This document shows positions 1 through 8,796 of a stretch of DNA of 33,273 bases, piece by piece. Location of the stretch: NCBI GenBank assembly GCA_003164715.1, contig PLTZ01000031.1:1-33273 (forward strand), written 5' to 3'. How positions within the stretch are numbered: the first letter of the stretch is position 1; the number at the start of each line of letters is the position of its first letter. The DNA comes from Opitutaceae bacterium. Lineage in GTDB: Bacteria > Verrucomicrobiota > Verrucomicrobiia > Opitutales > Opitutaceae. A program made the position numbers and the translations under genes. The notes under the pieces are model-generated. The model searched no databases. It was not told the origin of the DNA and was given only the letters and a program-made list of their open reading frames with translations.

Positions 1-69
1 TGGCATACACGACGGTCTTAGAAGCCGTTGCCGAAAGGCGTGCAGGTTCAAGTCCTGTCCCGAGCACCA
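1..69 (+). tRNA. tRNA-Leu(UAG), 3' part, truncated by the window edge
   Basis: The 3' portion of a class II tRNA. The anticodon arm is visible: stem ACGGT/GCCGT around loop CTTAGAA, with anticodon TAG at 19-21. A short variable arm (TGCC-GAAA-GGCG) follows, then a T arm with loop TTCAAGT, the acceptor strand CCCGAGC at 59-65, discriminator A66 and an encoded CCA at 67-69. The extra arm and the anticodon identify leucine (CUA/CUG reading). The 5' acceptor strand and part of the D arm lie outside the window. Confidence 0.93.
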
Positions 70-101
70 ACTGCGGATTGCGTGACTAAGGCGTCCGCCG
101 C

Positions 102-2273
102 TCAGTTGACGCCGAAGAAGACGATATGCGCGCCCGCCTTTGGGAACGGCTCCTGACGCGCCTCGAATTTTGCGGTGATCTTGGCTCGGCCGGCTTCGTC
201 AAAGGTGACCTCGGTGGCGTCGTCATGCCATACATGGCGGTCGGCGGGGTTCAGGGTGATATATCTGTAGGTGCCGGCGCGTGCGAACAGCACGACGGCT
301 CCCCTCCCGTTCGGGGCAATCTTCTCATGGACCTCCGGCGTGCCCCCCACCGGTCCGCTTCCCGCCGGAAACGCAGAGGCCATGTCGTCCCTGACCTGCT
401 TGTACTTGGCGAGCACCGTCGCGAATCGCTCGACGCCCGCTTCCGAGATCGCGGGCAGATCGCCCCAGATCCCGTCCTGGCCCAGGATCAGGGACGCCAG
501 GCTCAGCATCTGGTTGCTTTCGGGATCGTCGGGAAGGTAGTGGGTGAGGAACAGGGTCGACGGGATCCACTGGTCGTAGACCAGCGGGCTGCGGCAAATC
601 CAGTCGCGCGCCGGGCCGGGGAAGAAGAACAGGTTCCAGTTTTCATCCGGAGGCAGCGGGTGGTCATAATTCTGGTTATAGGGCCCGTTATTGATGAGGA
701 AGTACTTGCCCGCGCTCAGGTAGGCCAGGCCGAAGCTGCGCCCCGACTCGGTCATGTCGAAGTCGCAGATGGCATCGGGAACGGAGCCGCTCACGGTTTC
801 CGCGATGCGCGCCATGGCCAGCGGCATCTGAAAGGCGTAGCAGTCGCTTCGCTCCGAGGCCGGGTTTGAGGCGGTTCCATGGCCATGGTTGGGGTCGTTG
901 CATCCATACTGGTCCACCGAATCAAATTTGAAATACGTGACGCCGAGTTGGCGGTTAAGCTCGATCAGCTTGCCCGCAAAGTCCTGGCCGTAGCGGCTCA
1001 CCACGCAGCTCCACAACGATGCTTCCGTCTCCCAGACGACCCAGGGGCAGGGCGTCTTCCCGTCTGTGGTCTGGAGGCAGTCGGTGTGCGTCTTCAGCAT
1101 CTGGGACGTCAACGCGACCGTCGTCGGGCCGAACCAGAGCCCCAGTTTCATCCCAAAGCCGTCAAGCTTGGCCCTGATTGCTTTCAGGCCGTCGGGAAAC
1201 CTCAATGGGCTTGGCTGCCAGTCGCCGGGCTTCTCGAACCAGCCGGCGTCGATGACAAACACCTCGACGCCCATCCGGTGGGCGACATCGATCTCCCTCA
1301 GCATCCGCTCGGAGTTCATCTCGGCCAGGTAGGGCTTCCCCTTCCAGTGCTTGAGGCGCTCCTGGTAATTCCAGGTGTTGTAGAAGATCTGCGGCCTGCG
1401 CGAGGCCGGACTCAGGGCAAGATGTCTCAGGACAAAACTCCGGTAGGCCTTCTGCAGGGCCAAGCGGTCGCCTCGGACGGCTGCCAACTCGAACCAGATG
1501 GTGGAAAACGGGCTATCGGGCCCGATCTCCTCGCCGGACCAATAGTTGCCCTTGACCGCCTCAAGAATGACGGAGCGATCCGGGGAAAGGCGGTAATGCA
1601 GGAACTCGTCGGGCGCGGTGGATCCGTGCTCGTATGCGACAAGGAGCTGCTCCGCGGCGTCGCCGGCCAGCAGAATGGGGCCCATCGCCTCCTCGCCATC
1701 GGCAAAGAACCGAAGATCGAGCGCGCGCTCGACGGGCATGTAGCTGTGGAACTCTTCGTTGAACTCGGAGAGGCGAAGCTCGGTGGCCTCAGGGAGGCTG
1801 GCGAGGGACAGGCCCAAGTAGCTCATCCTGTCCGTCCCGGAGGGTTTTGTGAGATGCCGCGGGGTTTCGCTCAGGACCTCGTAGCGAAAACGCACCACGG
1901 GGTCGTCCTCCGCGGTCCTGAAGACCATCCTCAGGCGCAGGCCCGCTTCACCGTAAACGTCGCCGACAAACGCGTATTCCCTGCATCCGTTGGGCAGGTC
2001 TCTGGGTGCACCCAGGGATCTCACGGTCTTGAGTCCCATGGTGACATCGCGCCCGTCCAGATTGAAGACAGGGGCGGCGACGTCATGTCGCCGGCCGGCA
2101 TCTCTGGCGGAGTAATCCCACAGGACGGAGGAACCGGCGTGCAGCGTGACCGTTGCGAGCCGGGTCTCGAAAGCGGGAAGATCAATGGTCTCTGCGTTAG
2201 AACCGACGGCGGCGGCCACGCCGCAAGCCAGCGCGAATGCACCCGCCATTGCGCGGAAGGCGACGGAGTTCAC
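102..2273 (-). CDS. Secreted GH36-like glycosidase (putative alpha-galactosidase)
   Basis: A 723-residue exported glycoside hydrolase with a signal peptide in the first 28 or so residues. An N-terminal beta-sandwich region (about 30-290) precedes a TIM barrel (about 295-600). Barrel motifs typical of the GH36/GH27 clan are visible: IDAGWF (341-346), a GLWFGP strand (378-383), and KFDS (449-452), where D451 is the expected nucleophile. The segment CDFDMTESGR (503-512) should hold the acid/base. It would release terminal alpha-galactose or a related sugar in the periplasm or outside the cell. The start used is GTG at 2273; an ATG at 2249 would leave a shorter signal peptide and has no better ribosome site. 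It diverges from a sugar symporter, which fits a glycan-use unit. Exact substrate specificity is not determinable; the family call is firm, the galactosidase activity less so. Confidence 0.85.
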   Translation of the reverse strand: MNSVAFRAMAGAFALACGVAAAVGSNAETIDLPAFETRLATVTLHAGSSVLWDYSARDAGRRHDVAAPVFNLDGRDVTMGLKTVRSLGAPRDLPNGCREYAFVGDVYGEAGLRLRMVFRTAEDDPVVRFRYEVLSETPRHLTKPSGTDRMSYLGLSLASLPEATELRLSEFNEEFHSYMPVERALDLRFFADGEEAMGPILLAGDAAEQLLVAYEHGSTAPDEFLHYRLSPDRSVILEAVKGNYWSGEEIGPDSPFSTIWFELAAVRGDRLALQKAYRSFVLRHLALSPASRRPQIFYNTWNYQERLKHWKGKPYLAEMNSERMLREIDVAHRMGVEVFVIDAGWFEKPGDWQPSPLRFPDGLKAIRAKLDGFGMKLGLWFGPTTVALTSQMLKTHTDCLQTTDGKTPCPWVVWETEASLWSCVVSRYGQDFAGKLIELNRQLGVTYFKFDSVDQYGCNDPNHGHGTASNPASERSDCYAFQMPLAMARIAETVSGSVPDAICDFDMTESGRSFGLAYLSAGKYFLINNGPYNQNYDHPLPPDENWNLFFFPGPARDWICRSPLVYDQWIPSTLFLTHYLPDDPESNQMLSLASLILGQDGIWGDLPAISEAGVERFATVLAKYKQVRDDMASAFPAGSGPVGGTPEVHEKIAPNGRGAVVLFARAGTYRYITLNPADRHVWHDDATEVTFDEAGRAKITAKFEARQEPFPKAGAHIVFFGVN

Positions 2274-2442
2274 GTGTCGTGCCTAGGGGCTGGCGAGGCG
2301 TCGGACAAGACCCTTTCAATGGACCCTGCCCGGGCTCGCCTGTGAGGCGCGACGGAGGCGCACCGTCTCGAGGAACGCGCCGGGAGCCGCGAAGGTCGGC
2401 GCTTGCCAATGCGCCGAAATGCGATCCCCTCTGGAGGCTCCT

Positions 2443-3873
2443 GTGAATGGGCCCTCGACACCCCCGGCCCCGGCCGCGCCCGCCGCTGGGAATCTGAAGC
2501 AAGGCATGTTCGTAACGAACGACGGCAGGAACGTCCTCTTCACGTTCGTCATCGTAAGCTCGCTGTTTCTGCTCTGGGGGTTCTGCAACGGGATGATCGA
2601 CGTGATGGACAAGCATTTTCAGGAGGAATTGCACCTGAACCTGTCCCAGTCGGCGTGGATCCAGTTTGCGCACTATCTGGGCTATTTCCTGATGTCGCTG
2701 CCCGCGGGGTGGCTCGCCACCAAGTTCGGCTACAAGGGGGGGATCATCTTCGGCCTGCTGCTGGTCGCGGTCGGGGGCTTCTGGTTCATACCGGCCACCA
2801 AGATCGTGGCCTTCTGGGCCTTCCTGCTCGGGGTGTGCCTCATCGCGTCGGGGCTCACCTTCCTTGAGACCGTCGCCAATCCCTACACGACGGTCCTCGG
2901 TTCCCAGCGGTTTGCGGCGACGCGCATCAATCTCGCCCAGTCCTGCAACGGGATCGGTTGGATCCTGGGCCCGATCGCGGGCGCGACCTTCTTCTACTCC
3001 AAGGACGCGGCCGGCAGGAGCACCGGCAGCCAGACCCTGTGGATTCCCTATGCCGGGGTCGGCGTGATCGTGATCGTTCTCGCCGTCATCTTCTACTTTG
3101 CGAGCGTCCCCGACATCAAGGCGGAGGACGACTACAGCCTGGACGACTCCAGGGCCGATTCGCCGCATTCCATCTGGGGGCACCCGCATTTCACCATGGC
3201 GGTCGCGGCCCAGTTCTTCTACGTGGCGGCGCAGTCGGGCATCTTCAGCTTCCTGATCAACTACATGACGACCCAGCCCCCGGCTATCCCGGCCGGTTGG
3301 GTGGCCTACACCAACAGCCGGGCGGCCGACTCCGCCGGGTTCCTGCAGGGATTCTTCCAGGGGTGGTTTGAGCCGAACAAGGAGGGGATCATCTGCGTCA
3401 GCAACAAGCTCGCGTCCTACCTGGCGTCCCTTGGCTTCGTGTGCTTCCTCACGGGAAGGTTCACGGGCGCCGCTCTGCTGAGGAGGTACTCCGCCCACAG
3501 GATGCTGGGCCTTTACGGCGTGATGAACGTCCTCATGTGCCTGCTGGTGTTCTGCAAGCTCGGATGGCTCTCGGTCGTCTGCGTCTTCCTCAGCTACTTC
3601 TTCATGTCGATCATGTTTCCGACGATCTTTGCGCTCGGCATCTTCGGCCTGGGGGCCCGGGCCAAGAAGGCCTCCGCCTATATCGTGATGGCGATCATGG
3701 GCGGGGCGCTGCTGCCCAAGGTCATGGGTTTCGTGGCGGACAGGTACGACATCTCACGCGGGTTCATCGTGCCGCTCGCCTGCTTTGTCTTCGTCGCGTA
3801 TTACGGCTTCAATTGGCCGAGTTTCAGCAAGGCGGACTCCCTGCAAGGCCCGGGCCTTCGCCGCGGTCATTGA
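2443..3873 (+). CDS. FucP-type sugar:H+ symporter (MFS)
   Basis: A 12-helix major facilitator of the fucose/glucose/galactose:H+ symporter family. The first half aligns clearly with E. coli FucP: a helix ending in NGMID, where D53 corresponds to the proton-linked Asp46, and the motif LETVANP (141-147), where E142 corresponds to Glu135. A YKGGIIFGL helix follows the first pair. A longer-than-usual segment rich in small residues sits around 250-310. I place the start at GTG 2443 because a GGAGG site (2433-2437) lies 5 bases before it; an ATG at 2419 in the same frame is the alternative and has no ribosome site. It probably imports a deoxyhexose or hexose released by the neighbouring glycosidases. 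Substrate is inferred; L-fucose, L-rhamnose and D-galactose are all possible. Confidence 0.88.
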   Translation: MNGPSTPPAPAAPAAGNLKQGMFVTNDGRNVLFTFVIVSSLFLLWGFCNGMIDVMDKHFQEELHLNLSQSAWIQFAHYLGYFLMSLPAGWLATKFGYKGGIIFGLLLVAVGGFWFIPATKIVAFWAFLLGVCLIASGLTFLETVANPYTTVLGSQRFAATRINLAQSCNGIGWILGPIAGATFFYSKDAAGRSTGSQTLWIPYAGVGVIVIVLAVIFYFASVPDIKAEDDYSLDDSRADSPHSIWGHPHFTMAVAAQFFYVAAQSGIFSFLINYMTTQPPAIPAGWVAYTNSRAADSAGFLQGFFQGWFEPNKEGIICVSNKLASYLASLGFVCFLTGRFTGAALLRRYSAHRMLGLYGVMNVLMCLLVFCKLGWLSVVCVFLSYFFMSIMFPTIFALGIFGLGARAKKASAYIVMAIMGGALLPKVMGFVADRYDISRGFIVPLACFVFVAYYGFNWPSFSKADSLQGPGLRRGH

Positions 3874-3884
3874 CCGCGGTGAAG
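3856..3884 (+). terminator. 13-bp hairpin spanning the stop codon of the FucP-like gene
   Basis: Bases 3856-3868 pair with 3872-3884 in a 13-bp stem with one G-T pair and a 3-base loop. The TGA stop (3871-3873) sits across the loop and the stem. No T-run follows, so it is not a textbook intrinsic terminator. It may still end or attenuate transcription, or protect the 3' end of the transporter mRNA before the next gene. Confidence 0.5.
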
Positions 3885-3902
3885 CACGATTGGACGTTGG
3901 AC

Positions 3903-4685
3903 ATGAATCCGCGTAAGTCATCGCTTCTACCGCGGAGGCCGGCCTTGGCGATGTGCGCCGCCCTGGCGCTTGGGGGCGCGGCGGTCGCCGAGGCGCCCCG
4001 AATATCGGGGGCCGAGCGGCCCCCCTTCCGCTACGAGACCATGGGCGTCGCCAACGGGTGTTTTGTGGAATCGGTCGCCTGTTATGACGCCTACCACGAG
4101 AAGTTCGGGGAGGGCGGCTGGGTCCGCGTGCTCCAGTGGGGCGCCAAGGAGGACGAGGTGATGGTGGCGGGCCACGCGGTCGCCGTGTTCGAGACGGCGG
4201 GCGTCCTCTGGTGCTGGGATGTCAACTTCGGGTGGACGCCCCTTTCGATCGCGCTCAGCGAGCGCGAGAACGCCGCCCTTGTGGCGGCGCCGATTGTCGC
4301 CAAGTACCCGCGGGTGACCGCGCTTTATCCTATCCTGTGGGACGGCGGAATCCAGGTGCCCGACGCGGGCCCTCAGGGCGCCGCGGCCGCAACCGAGGCC
4401 GAGGGCGCCCAGTACGCGAGGATCGTGGCGACGCGGCTGGCCCGGCACCGCCCGGTCAACCTCGTCGAATTCACGCAGTCCGGGGACGGGGAGCCGAGGA
4501 CGCGAGAGGCCGTCGTTTTCGTGTTTGGGGGCCGCATGTGCGTGTACGCCCCGGAGATGGGCACGACGCTCTTTCGCGCGCGCAGTTCGGTGTGGAACGT
4601 CCGCCTCACCCAGGAAATGGTGCGCAGACTCTTCCCCGGAGCGGAGCGGATTCGGTCCATCGCGCTGCCGTCGCCCGAGTCGTGA
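3903..4685 (+). CDS. Exported protein with a possible Cys-His-Asp (C39/transglutaminase-like) fold
   Basis: A 260-residue protein I do not recognise by name. Residues 1-29 form a signal peptide with a basic start and an alanine-rich core. The mature part has features seen in papain-like folds of the C39/transglutaminase type. A cysteine opens a helix in NGCFVESV (C53), a histidine starts a strand in GHAVAVFE (H91), and an aspartate follows in LWCWDVNFG (D106), with spacing typical of such triads. The middle shows W-V-R-V-L-Q-W, as expected for a strand before the His loop. The C-terminal 100 residues look like a separate alpha/beta part. It lies 29 bases after the FucP-like gene and may be transcribed with it. 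The start ATG has no strong ribosome site. The enzymatic reading is inference from three residues and local patterns only. Confidence 0.7.
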   Translation: MNPRKSSLLPRRPALAMCAALALGGAAVAEAPRISGAERPPFRYETMGVANGCFVESVACYDAYHEKFGEGGWVRVLQWGAKEDEVMVAGHAVAVFETAGVLWCWDVNFGWTPLSIALSERENAALVAAPIVAKYPRVTALYPILWDGGIQVPDAGPQGAAAATEAEGAQYARIVATRLARHRPVNLVEFTQSGDGEPRTREAVVFVFGGRMCVYAPEMGTTLFRARSSVWNVRLTQEMVRRLFPGAERIRSIALPSPES

Positions 4686-4693
4686 TCACCGCA

Positions 4694-4718
4694 CGGGCCA
4701 AGACCCTGGGCCGGCCCG
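4694..4718. terminator. Weak GC hairpin between convergent genes
   Basis: CGGGCC (4694-4699) pairs with GGCCCG (4713-4718) around a 13-base loop, in the 37-base gap between two convergent genes. It could serve either strand. There is no T-run and the loop itself is GC-rich, so this is only a candidate. Confidence 0.25.
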
Positions 4719-4722
4719 CCGG

Positions 4723-6102
4723 TCAGGACTTCGTCACACGGGCGAGAAGCGCCGCGCGCTCGTCCTGGTTCCTCCAATAGTTCTCAATCACCTTGGTGTA
4801 GGCGGGGATTACCATCCTCACGAGGAGCTTGCCGAAGAGGTTCTTGAAGCTTGGGCGGGAGTCGCGCTCGATGAATTTCTCCGTGCGGGGATTCAACTGG
4901 GCAATCTGCCGGCGCCCGGCGAGGTCCTGGAGATCGCCGAACAGGTCGCCGCAAAGGTTGAAGGTCGCGCGAGGGTTGTAGACAAGCGGGCTGGCGGCGT
5001 TGAACGCCCGACGCAGCCACGGGCGATCCTCGCCGTGGCCCGACTCGGCAAGGATGTCGCCGATCCGCATGCCCCCGAATGTGCCCAGCTCGAACGCATA
5101 CTCGCTGGTCAGGAGATGGCGGGCGCCGGCCTCGGGGTCGCCTCCGGCCAGCGCAGCCGCGAGCCGGGCCCGCGCCGCCGGCGAAACGGCCGCCGTGTCC
5201 AGGATGAAGGTGGCCGTGGAGAGGGAGAGGTGCTCCATCACGACGCTGATCATCGTGCGCACGAGGGTGCGCGAGTACGGCTGGAGCTTGCGGCTGAGCT
5301 GGAGGAGGGGCAGGAGGGTGTCGATGGCGTCGTCGCCGCGGCCGTCCAGCGCCTGAAGGCTTGCGATCGCGATGCCGTGCTGCGACGCGGTGCGGATGGG
5401 CTGGAACGCGAGGATCTCGGCGTCCATGCGCGCCGGTGTGAGGTCGCCGATGCGGTCGAACGCGTTGAGCTCGGCCAGCCACGCGCGCTCCGGGGCGAGG
5501 TCCCGCCAGTGCGCCTCGAGTTCGGCCCGGTGGGCCGCGAGGGTGTCGCGCCACGGTCCGGGCGGGTAGGGAACGAGGTTGGGATAGGGATCCTTGAAGG
5601 GGGGCGCCTTGAAGTTGCGCCCGAACGGGTGGTCCCTCCCGTAGCGCATCAGCACGCTAAAGCTCGCATCGGCGCCGGGAAACGCCGGCGACAGCTCCTC
5701 CACGGTGAGCGGGCGGCGGATTGCCGCGTCGTCATGCGCCAGGTACGAAAGCACGGCCCCAAGAACCACATAGCCAAGGCCGATGCGCCACCACGAGCGC
5801 GCCTGCAGCCGCCAGGAGGCCAGAAGGATCCCCAGGGTCGCCACAAGTAGCCCGGCGCCCGTGCCGACGGCGATCATCCCGTTCGGCTCATGGGAGCCGG
5901 CCATGCTCCAGCCCACGAGCAGCAATTCGAGGTGATCACTGAGCCGGGTGATCGCCGCGGCCACGCCGAGCAGCAGGAGCAGGGCGGCGACGACGGCCTG
6001 CAGCCCGAGCGCGGCCAGGCGAAGCCCGCGAAGGGGAGGGGGTCCCTCGGGGGCGGGATCGGGGGTGCTCACGTTGGGAAGGGTTCGCGTCGGGTGCGCC
6101 AC
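4723..6102 (-). CDS. Membrane protein of unknown function
   Basis: A 459-residue protein that I cannot assign to a family. Three hydrophobic helices lie near residues 28-52, 75-97 and 106-122, followed by a soluble region of about 330 residues that is mostly alpha-helical and has no visible catalytic motif. A cluster of prolines and aromatics (about 160-180) separates the membrane part from the helical part. The soluble part recalls bacterial proteins that carry a helical tally-like domain after a short membrane anchor, but that is only an impression. It starts at GTG 6102, 37 bases after the molybdenum hydroxylase large subunit on the same strand, so it is probably the last gene of that operon. 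A link to the hydroxylase's electron transfer is possible but unsupported. Confidence 0.7.
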   Translation of the reverse strand: MAHPTRTLPNVSTPDPAPEGPPPLRGLRLAALGLQAVVAALLLLLGVAAAITRLSDHLELLLVGWSMAGSHEPNGMIAVGTGAGLLVATLGILLASWRLQARSWWRIGLGYVVLGAVLSYLAHDDAAIRRPLTVEELSPAFPGADASFSVLMRYGRDHPFGRNFKAPPFKDPYPNLVPYPPGPWRDTLAAHRAELEAHWRDLAPERAWLAELNAFDRIGDLTPARMDAEILAFQPIRTASQHGIAIASLQALDGRGDDAIDTLLPLLQLSRKLQPYSRTLVRTMISVVMEHLSLSTATFILDTAAVSPAARARLAAALAGGDPEAGARHLLTSEYAFELGTFGGMRIGDILAESGHGEDRPWLRRAFNAASPLVYNPRATFNLCGDLFGDLQDLAGRRQIAQLNPRTEKFIERDSRPSFKNLFGKLLVRMVIPAYTKVIENYWRNQDERAALLARVTKS

Positions 6103-6139
6103 GAGGGCAGTTCACCCATCCCCTTGGCGGGGTCTCGCC

Positions 6140-8314
6140 TCAGGCCTGCTGGGCCTTGGCTTCCAAAGCCGCCTTCACCCTCTCGGGCGACATGGGCAGC
6201 TCCAGCAGGCGGACGCCCGTCGCATCGTGGACCGCGTTGGCAATGACGGCGCCCGTCAGGATGATGGCAGGCTCGCCTCCGCCCCTTGGCGGCGTGTCGT
6301 CGGCCTCGAGGATCACGGTCTCAATCTTGGGCACCCACGAGAAGCGGGGCAGGGCGTAGCGGTCGAAGTTCGTGTCGCGGATCGCCCCGTCCTTGAAGTG
6401 GATCTCCTCCGAGAGCGCATAGCCCAGGCCCATCGTGATGCCGCCCTCCATCTGGATCTTCGCGCCCGCCGGGTTGATGACCAGGCCCATCTCCTGGACC
6501 CACAGGGCGCGCTTCACGGTGATCTTCCCGTCCTTTACGCCGACCTCGGCGATCGCGGCGACGTAGCTTCCGGCATCCTGGCCGCAGGCGACCCCTAGGC
6601 CCCGGCCGCTCGGGCCCTTTGCGGGCTGCCAGCCCCAGTGGTCGGCCGCGGCCTTGAGCACCCGTGTGAGCCGGGCGTCCTTGAGCTGGCGCAGGCGGAA
6701 TTCGATCGGGTCCACGCCCGCCATCGACGCCAGCTGGTCGACGTGGGATTCGCGGGCAAAGGCGTTGTTGCTCGAGCCCGGCGCGCGCCACGCTCCGACC
6801 TCGAAGGGATGGTATCCGGGCGGCCCGTTGAAGCCTCCGACGGCCGCAGTCCGGTGGTGCGCGATGTCGTACAGGTGCTCGGACGCTCGGTCGCCTGAAA
6901 AGCGCACCTCGTAGTCCCAGAACGCGATCCTGCCGGCCGCGTCGAGCCCCGAATCCACCTTGATGACGGACGCCGGCCTGAAGGTGTCGTTGAAGAACTC
7001 CTCCTCGCGCGTCCACATCACCTGGACGGGGCGGCCCGTCGCCTTGGACAGGCGCGCGGCCTCGACAGCCTGCAGGTTGAAGGACTTGCCGCCAAAGCCG
7101 CCGCCGACAAACGGGGTGATGACCCTGACCTTCGGGATCGGCAGGCCGAGCGCCAGGGCGATCTCCTCCCTGGCGCCAAAGGGATTCTGGGTGGAGGCCC
7201 AGACGGTCGCGTGGTCCCCCTCCACATGGGCGAGCGCCGTGTGGGTCTCCATGGCCGCGTGGGCGACGTAGGCGCCCAGGTAGGTCTGGCTCAGGCGCCG
7301 GACGGCGAGCCCGCGGCCGACGTCAAGGTCGCCGCCCTGGGCCACGACCCGGGCCTCGAGCTTCGCCTGCTCCAAGTGGGCGTAGATCGTCCTGTCGTCC
7401 AGCTTGGACGGGGACGGCTCGAACTCGGCGCGGACCTTTCCCAGCGCGTCTTCCGCGGCATCGGGCAGCGCGTGCAGGACGGCCATCAGGTCGGGTTGCT
7501 GGACGATGACAATGCCCTCGGTCCCCTTGAGCCCCGAGGTGTCCACCCGCTTCAAAACGGCCCCGTGCGCGGGAGCGCGCAGGATGCTGGCGTAGAGCAT
7601 TCCGGGAAGGCGCACGTCTCCCGCATAGACCGCCCTGCCCGTCACCTTTTCTCGGGAGTCCTTGCGCAGGAGCGGTTTGCCAATGATCCGGAACTGATCC
7701 GGGGTCTTCAGGTTTGGTTTCGCCGTCACCTGGCGCTCAATCTTCTTTCCCATGGTCAGCTGGCCGTAGGTGATCTTCCTTGCCGGATCCTTGGTGTCGG
7801 TGACGACGCCCAGATGGACCGAAAGCTGCGCCACGGGGACCTGCAGCGTCTCGGCCGCCTCTTCCAGCAAGGCTCCCCTGGCCTCCGCCGCAGCCGTCCT
7901 CCAGACGGTGCCGAACGTCTGGGTGGTTTGGGAGCCCCAGGTGCCCTGGTCGAACGGGCACAGGTCCGTGTCGCCCATGACCATGCTGATGTCGTCGACG
8001 GAAACGTCGAGGTCCTCGGCGAGCATCTGGGGCAGCGAGGTGATCGGACCCTGGCCCATCTCGATCTTGCCCGTGAAGCACGTCACGTGGCCGTTCTCGT
8101 CAATGTGCAGGAAGGCGTTGAAGTCCCCTGTCGGCTTGGGGCGCACCGTGACCGGATGCGCCGCCTCCGACACCTCGGCGCCCGCGGTCCGGCCGAGGAC
8201 GACCCATACGAAGAGGCCCGTGCCCAGGCGCTTGACAAACTCACGGCGCGTCGGGAGCAACGCCTCGTCCTGCACGGGTGCACCCGGCCTGAGCGATAGG
8301 GGCGAGCGGTTCAT
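6140..8314 (-). CDS. Molybdenum hydroxylase large subunit, IorB-like, Tat-exported
   Basis: A 724-residue molybdopterin-binding subunit of the xanthine oxidase superfamily, closest in layout to the isoquinoline 1-oxidoreductase beta subunit. It carries a twin-arginine signal (TRREFVKRLG, about 22-31) and a hydrophobic stretch, so the folded complex should be exported. Family motifs are visible: QTTQTFGT in the N-terminal part, GGGFGGKSF for cofactor binding, GQDAGSYVA, and GGGEPAI near the C-terminus with E681 as the expected catalytic glutamate. The start at 8314 overlaps the small subunit's stop by 4 bases (ATGA), which indicates translational coupling. Enzymes of this group hydroxylate aldehydes or N-heterocycles using water and pass electrons through the small subunit. 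The substrate cannot be told; no FAD subunit or cytochrome is adjacent. Confidence 0.9.
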   Translation of the reverse strand: MNRSPLSLRPGAPVQDEALLPTRREFVKRLGTGLFVWVVLGRTAGAEVSEAAHPVTVRPKPTGDFNAFLHIDENGHVTCFTGKIEMGQGPITSLPQMLAEDLDVSVDDISMVMGDTDLCPFDQGTWGSQTTQTFGTVWRTAAAEARGALLEEAAETLQVPVAQLSVHLGVVTDTKDPARKITYGQLTMGKKIERQVTAKPNLKTPDQFRIIGKPLLRKDSREKVTGRAVYAGDVRLPGMLYASILRAPAHGAVLKRVDTSGLKGTEGIVIVQQPDLMAVLHALPDAAEDALGKVRAEFEPSPSKLDDRTIYAHLEQAKLEARVVAQGGDLDVGRGLAVRRLSQTYLGAYVAHAAMETHTALAHVEGDHATVWASTQNPFGAREEIALALGLPIPKVRVITPFVGGGFGGKSFNLQAVEAARLSKATGRPVQVMWTREEEFFNDTFRPASVIKVDSGLDAAGRIAFWDYEVRFSGDRASEHLYDIAHHRTAAVGGFNGPPGYHPFEVGAWRAPGSSNNAFARESHVDQLASMAGVDPIEFRLRQLKDARLTRVLKAAADHWGWQPAKGPSGRGLGVACGQDAGSYVAAIAEVGVKDGKITVKRALWVQEMGLVINPAGAKIQMEGGITMGLGYALSEEIHFKDGAIRDTNFDRYALPRFSWVPKIETVILEADDTPPRGGGEPAIILTGAVIANAVHDATGVRLLELPMSPERVKAALEAKAQQA

Positions 8315-8796
8315 GGCGACTGGGTCCCCCTCATGGCGGGCGCGGCCTCGAGGATCGCGTCGACGATCCGCACGTGCGCGCCGCAGCGGCAGAGATTGTC
8401 GTCCATCCCCGCGACGACCTCCTCGCGGGTCGGGTTGGGGTGCCTGAGCAGGAAGTCGTAGGCCGTCAGGATCATGCCGGCCGTGCAGTAGCCGCACTGC
8501 AGGGCGTCATGGGCGATGAACGCCTCCTGGAGCGGGTGGAGCTTCTCGCCTTCGGCCAGCCCCTCGATGGTCACGACATCGGCGCCGTGCACCGACTGGA
8601 TGTCCACCGAGCATGACCTCACCGCGCGGTGGTCCACCAGGACCGTGCACGCGCCGCATTGGGCGATGCCGCAGCCGTATTTCGCTCCGTTTAGCCCGAG
8701 GTCGGTCCGCAGGACCCAGAGAAGGGTCCGGTCCGGGGCCACGCTCAGCTGCACGGGTTTTCCGTTCAGGCGGAATGAGACGTTGGCGGCGGGCAT
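8311..8796 (-). CDS. (2Fe-2S) small subunit of a molybdenum hydroxylase, IorA-like
   Basis: A 161-residue electron-transfer subunit with two [2Fe-2S] clusters. The plant-type ferredoxin cluster uses C42, C47, C50 and C62 (motif CGIAQCGAC), and the second cluster uses C101, C104, C136 and C138 (CGYC and CRC). Length and order match IorA/CoxS proteins. The start at ATG 8796 puts the first beta strand (NVSFRLNGKP) where the family begins; an upstream in-frame extension has no family similarity. It has no signal peptide and would be carried through the Tat pathway by its partner, encoded next with a 4-base overlap. The gene heads a minus-strand unit and diverges from the GH13 gene. Identification is strong; substrate unknown. 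Confidence 0.93.
   Translation of the reverse strand: MPAANVSFRLNGKPVQLSVAPDRTLLWVLRTDLGLNGAKYGCGIAQCGACTVLVDHRAVRSCSVDIQSVHGADVVTIEGLAEGEKLHPLQEAFIAHDALQCGYCTAGMILTAYDFLLRHPNPTREEVVAGMDDNLCRCGAHVRIVDAILEAAPAMRGTQSP

Noticed and set aside
1-69. tRNA-Leu as an attachment site for an integrated element
   Set aside because: No integrase gene and no repeated tRNA 3' end is seen in the window.
879-2345. A 488-codon open frame antisense to the GH36-like gene
   Set aside because: Composition is that of a GC-rich shadow frame, and the opposite strand has clear glycosidase motifs and a signal peptide.
2197-3498. A 433-codon frame antisense to the FucP-like gene
   Set aside because: The product is dominated by Arg, Asp, Gly and Val without hydrophobic segments or motifs; the plus strand encodes a clear transporter.
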